DNA from: an uncultured Pirellulaceae bacterium
GTDB lineage: Bacteria; Planctomycetota; Planctomycetia; Pirellulales; Pirellulaceae
Assembly (NCBI GenBank): GCA_934255105.1
Contig: CAKQNH010000430.1
Coordinates: 1-5,096 of the forward strand
DNA length: 5,096 nucleotides
Reading direction: 5' to 3'
Both the position numbers and the translations under genes were made by a program. Below are positions 1 to 5,096 of this stretch, in pieces. The notes under the pieces were generated by a model. The model searched no databases. It was not told where the DNA came from and worked only from the letters and a program-made list of their open reading frames with translations. How positions within the stretch are numbered: the first letter of the stretch is position 1; every line of letters begins with the position of its first letter.

Positions 1-826
1 GCATATAGATCGGCTTCAGCCGCGGTTCCCATGTCAGTGTAAAGGACAATTCGAGTTGTCCGCCGATGGGAGAATTAAATGGCAGCGTACTACGAATTGA
101 GGTCATGTCCATGCGGAATGGTCCCGTCGTATAGTGCGAGCCCGGTTGACCTTCGGTGGTAAACCCTGGAGAGAGGACTAGTTCACTGTCTGCCGAGCCG
201 AAGGGGTTCAGCCGCAGGTCTCCCTGTTGCATCACACTGGAGAGGACTTCCCAGAACGGTGCCTTGTTAACCGACAGCTCAATGGTTCGGACGGCGACAG
301 ATTCACGATTTTCGAGGCGAATGGGGTTCTGTGTTTGCTGGCTGATCTGGTCGATCGCGTCAACCAGGCGCATCTCCCCTTGGAGCGTCACCGTGGACGG
401 TTCAAAGTCGCCGCTAATTTTGGCTTGTTGCAACGCTTGACGCACTCGCTGCAGTCGCACGCGCAGCTCTCCGCCGGTGCGTGGCGTCACTTCGGGCAGA
501 TGGGGCAGCACGCCGACACCTAGCCCGATCAGCTTCTGCTCAGCCGCATCGCGCACCTGCAACTGGCTCGACTGCAGCTCGCGCAGAGCCTGCCTGACCG
601 TGGATAGACTCAGCGGTGCTCCGTCACTGGAAAGCTCACTGGAGGGAAGATCCCTAGTGGCTGTCTCACTGCTGGGTTCAACCGGCTCCTGCGCATGAGC
701 GGCCGCGAGAGTAAGCAGTGAGGCCAGAGCAACTATCGCGAGGTAACCTCCCACGCGGAATACGAACTCAGCAGAGCGCGGCCCGTTGGGCGCGCGGTTC
801 AACGATCGCGTACAGGTGAAATTCAT
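1..826 (-). CDS. Secreted hypothetical protein, planctomycete type, with HEAT-like segment; 3' end beyond window
   Basis: The minus strand is open from the ATG at 826-824 to the left edge, giving 275 complete codons and no stop. Residues 1-24 are a polar, Arg-containing N-region. Residues 25-43 are hydrophobic and end in AHA|QE, a good signal peptidase I site after residue 45, so the product is probably exported. Residues 46-70 are a Ser/Glu/Pro-rich linker. Residues 73-135 look helical (LSTVRQALRELQSSQLQVRD, then EQKLIGLGVGVLPHL) and resemble the single HEAT-like unit common in planctomycete secreted proteins. Residues 145-206 (TLQGEMRLVDAIDQISQQTQ, then a segment ending PFWEVLSSVMQQGDLRL) resemble short secretin/STN-like N-terminal modules. 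Residues 235-275 (GPFRMDM, then LTWEPRLKPI) start a beta-rich domain cut by the window edge. I chose this start because no ATG, GTG or TTG occurs in frame between it and the upstream in-frame stop near 944-946. No clear Shine-Dalgarno precedes it. The function is unknown. The domain resemblances are from memory and are inferences; that it is a real gene is well supported. Confidence 0.82.
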   Translation of the reverse strand, partial: MNFTCTRSLNRAPNGPRSAEFVFRVGGYLAIVALASLLTLAAAHAQEPVEPSSETATRDLPSSELSSDGAPLSLSTVRQALRELQSSQLQVRDAAEQKLIGLGVGVLPHLPEVTPRTGGELRVRLQRVRQALQQAKISGDFEPSTVTLQGEMRLVDAIDQISQQTQNPIRLENRESVAVRTIELSVNKAPFWEVLSSVMQQGDLRLNPFGSADSELVLSPGFTTEGQPGSHYTTGPFRMDMTSIRSTLPFNSPIGGQLELSFTLTWEPRLKPIYM

Positions 827-889
827 TGGATAACCGTTACAAAAAGGATAACTGAGCCAGCCAGCGTGTTCTGGTAATGGTAACGCGCG

Positions 890-910
890 GCCATGGCGAC
901 TTGCCACGGC
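890..910 (-). promoter_or_regulatory. Hairpin upstream of the minus-strand gene, possible 5' leader structure
   Basis: GCCATGGC (890-897), a 5-base loop (898-902) and GCCACGGC (903-910) form an 8-pair stem. Read as minus-strand RNA, every position pairs, with one G-U wobble. On the plus strand the same position is an A-C mismatch, so the fold favours the minus transcript. It lies 63 bases before the start codon at 826, where a 5' leader or operator could be. GCCATGGC is itself a palindrome, so a DNA-binding site is an alternative reading. The role is inferred, with no T-tract to suggest termination. Confidence 0.3.
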
Positions 911-955
911 GTCGCGGTCTAGAGTTGAAGTGAACTCGCTTATTCTAGTCTACCC

Positions 956-960
956 GGAGA
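956..960 (+). promoter_or_regulatory. Ribosome binding site of the DUF1570 gene
   Basis: GGAGA ends 7 bases before the ATG at 968. This is a normal Shine-Dalgarno core and spacing. It fixes the start of the downstream gene and is the only clear Shine-Dalgarno sequence found for the three genes in this window. Confidence 0.7.
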
Positions 961-967
961 ACACTCT

Positions 968-2104
968 ATGCTTGCGCGGCTGCTTGGACTGGCTCGCGCC
1001 TTCACGGCCTTAGCCGTGCTGTGCGGCATATGTCACCCAGTTGTAGTGCGTGCGCAGGCACCGAAGCTGTTCGAGGTCGATGTGGCCGGTGGCCGGTATG
1101 TAGGTCTGCCCGTACATTGGGGCCGCTACGATGCGGTCGTACTTGAATCCAGCGGTCGAATGCAGTTCTTCGAACAGAGCGATGTTGAAGCTCACCGCAC
1201 GCTAGACGTCGACTTTGCGCCTCAGTCGGTCAACGAAGCCCGCATCCAATTGCAGCATGAGCTGGGAGCAAACTACGAAACCGTGGTCTTTGGCCCCTAT
1301 GTGCTGGCTGCCCCGGTAGGGCAAGCGGAGCGTTGGCGGAGTCGGTTTAGCAGTCTGCTAGCGGGGTATGTGCGCTACTTTGAGGTTCGCCAATGGTCGC
1401 TGCGTCGGCCCGATTTTCCGCTTTGTGTAGTGGTCTATGCTACCCGCGACGAATTCCTAAACCATTCGAAGACCACGCTGCGCCAACTGCCCGCCTCATT
1501 GGTCGGCTGCTATTCACCCAGGTCCAACCGTTGCGCACTGTACAATATCGACTTGGGCAGCGCGGCGTCTGTGGCAGGGGGCAAAGCAGATCGACGATTG
1601 ACCAATTGGGCTGAAACGGAAGCCACGATCGTCCACGAAGCGGTGCATCAACTGGCCTACAACACGGGCATCCATCAACGTCTGAGCATGGATCCGCTGT
1701 GGTTTGTTGAAGGGCTAGCCAGCATGTTTGAACAGCCCAGCGTGTATGACCTGCGGCAGCAACAGGCTACGACGCTGAGCCGCATGGATACCCGTCGGAC
1801 GCAACGCTTACGAGGCCTCGTGGATCAGCCCAGTCTGCTGCTGGAGCAGCTTCAGAGCCTGACCGCTTCCGACGAACTGTTTCAGCGCTCACCGGAAGTC
1901 GCTTATGACCTCAGTTGGGCACTCACCTTCTATTTGGCTGAACGCATGCCTTCCGAGCTGCGTCAGTACTCGAGCGTTTTGGCGGCGCGTCCCTTTGGCG
2001 AGTACGCCGCGCATGAGCGCGAGCGCGACTTTCGCCAGGTCTTCGGCGGCGACCTGAGCTTGCTGGCCGGTCGCCTGAGCCGCCTGCTGCAAGAGGCGTT
2101 GTGA
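968..2104 (+). CDS. Secreted DUF1570-family putative zinc metalloprotease
   Basis: A complete 378-residue protein. Residues 1-31 form a signal peptide: a basic N-region, a hydrophobic core (AFTALAVLCGI), and an AQA|PK cleavage site after residue 31. Neither Cys19 nor Cys22 sits in a proper lipobox, so a soluble exported protein is more likely than a lipoprotein. Residues 32-100 look beta-rich. Residues 104-165 (ETVVFGPYVLAAP, then WRSRFSSLLAGYVRYFEVR and PLCVVVYATRDEFLNH) match the usual N-terminal part of the planctomycete DUF1570 family. The zinc-binding motif is IVHEAVHQLAYNTG, with His223, Glu224 and His227. WFVEGLASMFE follows with Glu248, placed as a gluzincin third ligand would be. The C-terminal part (DLSWALTFYLAERMP, residues 314-328) is also typical of the family. 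Substrate and in vivo proteolysis are unknown. The start is supported by GGAGA 7 bases upstream. The gene diverges from the minus-strand secreted protein and precedes ileS by 202 bases, with hairpins between, so co-transcription with ileS is not indicated. Confidence 0.87.
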   Translation: MLARLLGLARAFTALAVLCGICHPVVVRAQAPKLFEVDVAGGRYVGLPVHWGRYDAVVLESSGRMQFFEQSDVEAHRTLDVDFAPQSVNEARIQLQHELGANYETVVFGPYVLAAPVGQAERWRSRFSSLLAGYVRYFEVRQWSLRRPDFPLCVVVYATRDEFLNHSKTTLRQLPASLVGCYSPRSNRCALYNIDLGSAASVAGGKADRRLTNWAETEATIVHEAVHQLAYNTGIHQRLSMDPLWFVEGLASMFEQPSVYDLRQQQATTLSRMDTRRTQRLRGLVDQPSLLLEQLQSLTASDELFQRSPEVAYDLSWALTFYLAERMPSELRQYSSVLAARPFGEYAAHERERDFRQVFGGDLSLLAGRLSRLLQEAL

Positions 2105-2112
2105 GGAGCGAA

Positions 2113-2132
2113 CTGCGGGCTGACGCCCGCAG
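2113..2132. repeat. Perfect GC-rich hairpin after the DUF1570 gene (REP-like or terminator-like)
   Basis: CTGCGGGC (2113-2120), loop TGAC (2121-2124) and GCCCGCAG (2125-2132) form a perfect 8-base-pair stem with a tetraloop. It begins 9 bases after the stop codon at 2104. No T-tract follows, so it is not a standard intrinsic terminator. It could protect the mRNA 3' end, assist termination, or be one copy of a dispersed GCGGGC-GCCCGC palindrome. I recall similar palindromes as frequent between planctomycete genes, but cannot check that here. Confidence 0.55.
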
Positions 2133-2138
2133 CTACGT

Positions 2139-2163
2139 GCTGTCACCGCTTCGCGGTTGCAGC
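2139..2163. terminator. Second, imperfect hairpin after the DUF1570 gene, possible terminator
   Basis: GCTG (2139-2142) pairs with CAGC (2160-2163), and ACCGC (2145-2149) pairs with GCGGT (2153-2157) around a TTC loop. Between the two helices lie one G-U wobble (2143/2159) and one C-U mismatch (2144/2158). It follows the perfect hairpin by six bases. After it come GAAAAAC and a C-run rather than T residues, so rho-independent termination on the plus strand is doubtful. Together the two hairpins separate the protease gene from ileS and probably mark the end of the first transcript. Confidence 0.3.
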
Positions 2164-2306
2164 GAAAAACCCCCAAAGCGGCTTAAGTGGCCTTTATGCA
2201 AACGGCTTATGCGGTGAAAATTGGGGCCGGTCTGTTTCTCACGACCCACTCGGCCAAGTTTGCCGCACTAGCCCACAAGCCACTCAAGCCCGGTAATTCG
2301 ATCTCC

Positions 2307-5096
2307 ATGTTCAAAGCCGTCAGTACGCAGGTCAGTTTCCCAAAACAAGAAGAGCAGACCCTCGCCTTTTGGAAAGCCAACTCGATCTATGCCCAGAGTT
2401 TGCAGCAGCGGGCCAATGCACCCAGGTTCGTGTTTTATGAAGGGCCACCCACGGCTAATGGGCTGCCACACCCTGGACATTGTCTGACCCGGGCGATCAA
2501 AGATTTGTTCCCACGCTACAAAACCATGCGCGGCTTCCTGTGCGAGCGCAAGGCGGGCTGGGATACGCACGGTCTGCCCGTCGAAGTGGAGGTCTGCAAA
2601 GAGCTGGGGCTGCACAGCAAGGATGAGATCGAACTGTACGGCATCGAACCGTTCATTCAGAAGTGCCAACAAAGCGTCTGGCGTTACATGCAGGAGTGGG
2701 AGCGGCTGACGGATCGGATCGGTTTCTGGATCGATCTCAGCCAAGCCTACGTGACTTACCATCAGAGCTACGTGGAAAGCGTGTGGTGGTCGCTGAAGGA
2801 ATTGTTCGACCAGGGTCTGCTGTATCGCGGGCACAAAATCGTGTGGTGGTGGGCCCAGGGTGGAACGGCTCTGTCGGCAGGTGAAGTCGGCCAGGGCTAT
2901 CGCGAAGTGGCCGACCCCAGCGTCTACGTCAAATTCCGCTTGCTCGATGACCCTCAGACTTCACTGGTTATCTGGACCACCACCCCCTGGACCTTGCCCA
3001 GCAATACGTTCACCGCCGTCCATCCGGAGATCGACTACGCCATCTGCGTCGATGCAGAAAGCGGAGAACGCTTGATCGTGGCGGCGGCGTTGGTCGAATC
3101 GCTGGCCGACAAGACCAAGCGCAGTTGGAGCGTCGAGCGGACTGTCAAAGGCAGCTCGCTCGTTGGAAAGCGTTATGCGCCTCCCATGGAGACGTACTCT
3201 GCCCAGCACCAACACACAACCGGTACATTGCTCGACGGCAGCACTCAGGCGCTCTATTGGCGCGTCGTCGCCGCCGACTTTGTGACTCTGGATAGCGGGA
3301 CGGGCTTAGTCCATATCGCGCCGGCATTTGGCGAAGTGGACTACGATCTGCTGTTGCAGGAACAGGCTCGCTTCGATGCCCAAGGGGGCAAACCCCAGTT
3401 GCTATGCGCTGTGGGGCCCGATGGTAAATTCACTGCGGATGTCCCCGAGCACGAAGGGGTGTGGGTCAAAGACGCTGATAAGGCCATCACGCGACAATTG
3501 AGAGAAGCCGGCACTCTGCTACTGCTCGATCAGATCTTGCACGACTATCCATTCTGCTGGCGTTCGGACCAAGATCCTTTGATTCAGTACCCGCGCGAGA
3601 GTTGGTTCATCCGCACGACCGACTATCGCAATGCCATGCTAGCCAACAATGCGCAGATCGGCTGGCTGCCGGAGAATATCCGCGACGGCCGCTTTGGCAA
3701 TTTCCTACAGAGCAACGTCGATTGGGCTCTGTCGCGCGAGCGCTACTGGGGCACACCGCTGCCGATCTGGGAATGCGAACAGACCGGTCAGCGCGAGGCG
3801 GTCGGCAGCTACGCCGAAGTGCTCAAGAAACCTGGACTGACGGGCACCGAGGTGTGGGAACAGGCCAAGCGCAGCAACCCCGAATTGCCCGAGGATCTCA
3901 AGGTTCACAAGCCGTATATCGATGCGGTGAGCTACGATTCGCCGTTCGCTGCCGGGTCGCGGATGCGGCGCGTTACCGAAGTCATCGACTGCTGGTACGA
4001 CTCAGGCGCGATGCCCTTTGCACAGTGGGGCTATCCACATCGAGGGACCGAGGAATTTGCCAAGGCATTTCCGGCCGACTTTATCAGTGAGGCCATCGAT
4101 CAAACTCGCGGTTGGTTTTATAGCCAGTTGGCGATCAGCACCATGCTCTTTGGCCAATCGGATCGCCAAGCACAGTCGGCCACGGCAAGCCGGGCAGGCG
4201 AAGAGCCTGCAAACGCATCGAAAACAACTGCCGCAGCGATGGCGCAGGAGAGTACCGCAGACTCGATCGATGTCCCCTACCCGCATCCATTTAAGAACTG
4301 CATCGTGCTGGGACTGATGCTGGCCGAGTGGTACGAAAGCAAAGACGGCAAGCAGCGCTACTTGACCGAAGACGAAGCCCGCGCGGCCCTGGGTAGCAAC
4401 TACATCTCCAAAACGGGCAAGATGTCCAAGCAACTGCGCAATTATCGCAGCCCGCAAGAGATCTTTGACAAGCACGGGGCCGATGCCTTGCGGTGGTATT
4501 TCTTCGCCAACCAACCGCCGTGGAGTTCGATCATCTACTCGGAGCGGGCCATTCGCGATAGCATTCCCGAGTTCCTGTTGCGGATGTGGAATGTGCTGAG
4601 CTTCTTTACCATCTACGCTGAAATCGATGGCTTTGCGGGCGCCAGCGAGGCGACCGGCCCGCTGGATCAACTGACCGCTCAAGAGCTAGCCAGCGCACCC
4701 AGCTACCATCCAGTGGCCGAGCGAACTGAGCTGGACCGCTGGATCTTAAGCGAGCTGGCTGCCACTACAGCCAGCGTCATTGAGCGCATGGATCGCTACG
4801 ATAGCTATGGTGCCTGCCAGCAGATATCGGCGCTGGTGGATGGTCTGAGCAACTGGTACGTCCGCCGCTGCCGCGATCGCTATTGGGGCAAGGCGACTGC
4901 GGCCGAGAGTCGCGACAAGTCCGACGCGTATTGGACGCTCTACGAAGTGTTGCTTGAGCTGACAAAGTTGGTAGCGCCGTTTGTGCCGTTCGTGGCCGAG
5001 TCGATGTGGAAGACGCTGACCGAATCAGTGCGTCAGCGAGTCCGCGCCAGCGTTCACCTGTGCGACTACCCCACCGGCAGCGCCCAGCGCTGCGAC
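2307..5096 (+). CDS. ileS: Isoleucyl-tRNA synthetase, type 2; 3' end beyond window
   Basis: Isoleucyl-tRNA synthetase charges tRNA-Ile with isoleucine using ATP and hydrolyses mischarged Val-tRNA; it is cytoplasmic and essential. The window holds 930 codons with no stop. The class I signature is HPGH at residues 55-58 (GLPHPGH), followed by [10 protein letters not shown] (84-93). The CP1 editing domain spans roughly 190-400, with the Thr-rich [11 protein letters not shown] (223-233) and [17 protein letters not shown] (331-347); Asp345 matches the conserved editing aspartate. ESWFIR and [17 protein letters not shown] precede the second half of the Rossmann fold. The ATP-binding loop is KMSKQ (705-709), with Gln in place of the common final Ser or Arg. 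[11 protein letters not shown] onward starts the anticodon-binding helical domain, with [13 protein letters not shown]; the C-terminal part lies outside. Oddities: the usual zinc-knuckle cysteines are mostly gone (residues 180-186, 417-420, 490-493, 545-551), and extra segments occur at about 617-655 (Ala/Ser/Thr/Gln-rich) and 675-702. I chose the ATG at 2307 because [19 protein letters not shown] matches the usual family N-terminus. An in-frame ATG at 2196 would add 37 residues. Neither start has a clear Shine-Dalgarno sequence. Confidence 0.96.
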   Translation, partial: MFKAVSTQVSFPKQEEQTLAFWKANSIYAQSLQQRANAPRFVFYEGPPTANGLPHPGHCLTRAIKDLFPRYKTMRGFLCERKAGWDTHGLPVEVEVCKELGLHSKDEIELYGIEPFIQKCQQSVWRYMQEWERLTDRIGFWIDLSQAYVTYHQSYVESVWWSLKELFDQGLLYRGHKIVWWWAQGGTALSAGEVGQGYREVADPSVYVKFRLLDDPQTSLVIWTTTPWTLPSNTFTAVHPEIDYAICVDAESGERLIVAAALVESLADKTKRSWSVERTVKGSSLVGKRYAPPMETYSAQHQHTTGTLLDGSTQALYWRVVAADFVTLDSGTGLVHIAPAFGEVDYDLLLQEQARFDAQGGKPQLLCAVGPDGKFTADVPEHEGVWVKDADKAITRQLREAGTLLLLDQILHDYPFCWRSDQDPLIQYPRESWFIRTTDYRNAMLANNAQIGWLPENIRDGRFGNFLQSNVDWALSRERYWGTPLPIWECEQTGQREAVGSYAEVLKKPGLTGTEVWEQAKRSNPELPEDLKVHKPYIDAVSYDSPFAAGSRMRRVTEVIDCWYDSGAMPFAQWGYPHRGTEEFAKAFPADFISEAIDQTRGWFYSQLAISTMLFGQSDRQAQSATASRAGEEPANASKTTAAAMAQESTADSIDVPYPHPFKNCIVLGLMLAEWYESKDGKQRYLTEDEARAALGSNYISKTGKMSKQLRNYRSPQEIFDKHGADALRWYFFANQPPWSSIIYSERAIRDSIPEFLLRMWNVLSFFTIYAEIDGFAGASEATGPLDQLTAQELASAPSYHPVAERTELDRWILSELAATTASVIERMDRYDSYGACQQISALVDGLSNWYVRRCRDRYWGKATAAESRDKSDAYWTLYEVLLELTKLVAPFVPFVAESMWKTLTESVRQRVRASVHLCDYPTGSAQRCD

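Larger units (their letters stand above)
827..967. promoter_or_regulatory. Divergent intergenic region, presumed promoters for both flanking genes
   Basis: These 141 bases separate the start codons of two genes transcribed away from each other, so promoters for both should lie here. I could not find a convincing sigma-70 promoter on either strand. The best plus-strand hint is TTGAAG (925-930) with TATTCT (941-946) or TAGTCT (946-951), but the spacings of 10 and 15 are too short. Short repeats are present: GGATAAC occurs at 828-834 and again at 846-852, 18 bases apart, and CGTTAC (835-840) is the inverse of GTAACG (880-885). These could be operator half-sites, but sequences this short also arise by chance. 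Confidence 0.4.

Noticed and set aside
156..698. Several 73-98-codon plus-strand open frames
   Set aside because: They are antisense to the minus-strand secreted protein, which has a signal peptide and a single continuous frame over the whole interval.
1889..2176. 95-codon minus-strand open frame over the end of the DUF1570 gene
   Set aside because: It covers conserved C-terminal DUF1570 sequence on the other strand and starts within the intergenic hairpin region. There is no sign of independent coding.
2105..2306. T-box or other amino-acid-sensing leader before ileS
   Set aside because: There is no T-box consensus (AGGGTGGNACCGCG-like), no specifier stem and no antiterminator. The two hairpins sit right after the upstream stop codon, and T-box control of ileS would be unexpected in planctomycetes.
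2469..2480. Possible altered HIGH motif (GXHH) linked with hyper-resistance to mupirocin in some type 2 IleRS
   Set aside because: The residues read HPGH, the ordinary HXGH order, so the swapped signature is absent. Type 2 enzymes are often less sensitive to mupirocin anyway, but nothing here shows the altered site.
2268..2834. 188-codon open frame on the minus strand over the start of ileS
   Set aside because: It is antisense to the HPGH and [10 protein letters not shown] region, which is clearly coding on the plus strand. No protein family is visible in its translation.
3602..4090. 162-codon plus-strand open frame in another frame of ileS
   Set aside because: It overlaps conserved IleRS motifs such as ESWFIR and WGTPLPIW. 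Its Arg/Gln-rich translation is typical of an out-of-frame shadow.
4002..4682. 226-codon open frame on the minus strand inside ileS
   Set aside because: It lies wholly antisense to well-conserved IleRS motifs (KMSKQ and the start of the anticodon-binding domain). Its translation has no recognisable domain, so it is a by-product of GC-rich codon use.
1..5096. Mobile elements, CRISPR arrays, tRNA genes, toxin-antitoxin or defence modules
   Set aside because: I saw no transposase or integrase motifs, regularly spaced repeats, tRNA-like cloverleaf or compact accessory gene pair. The three genes account for nearly all of the window.

Overview
This window looks like chromosomal DNA from a planctomycete, most likely Pirellulaceae-like. 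The assignment is inferred from protein families. It rests on a DUF1570-type secreted metalloprotease-like protein, a secreted hypothetical protein with an architecture typical of planctomycetes, and a type 2 isoleucyl-tRNA synthetase with cysteine-poor insertions. The DNA is moderately GC-rich, and only one of the three genes has a clear Shine-Dalgarno sequence, which also fits that phylum.

Layout: (1) Positions 1-826, minus strand, hold the first 275 codons of an exported protein of unknown function. It has a signal peptide, a HEAT-like helical segment, and a beta-rich domain that runs off the left edge. (2) Positions 827-967 are a divergent intergenic region with a hairpin, short repeats and the ribosome binding site of the next gene. 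(3) Positions 968-2104, plus strand, hold a complete 378-residue secreted protein with an HEAVH zinc-protease signature and a downstream glutamate in WFVEG, matching DUF1570. (4) Positions 2105-2306 are a 202-base gap with two GC-rich hairpins. (5) Positions 2307-5096, plus strand, hold the first 930 codons of isoleucyl-tRNA synthetase (ileS), open at the right edge inside the anticodon-binding domain.

The two secreted proteins diverge from a shared intergenic region, which may mean shared control, but nothing in the sequence ties their functions together. ileS is a housekeeping gene, and the hairpins in front of it suggest separate transcription from the protease gene. I see no mobile element, tRNA, rRNA, CRISPR array, toxin-antitoxin pair or defence system, and no convincing new multi-gene system. 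The most interesting signals are inside IleRS: coordinated loss of cysteines at its usual zinc-knuckle positions, and two extra segments just before the KMSK loop.
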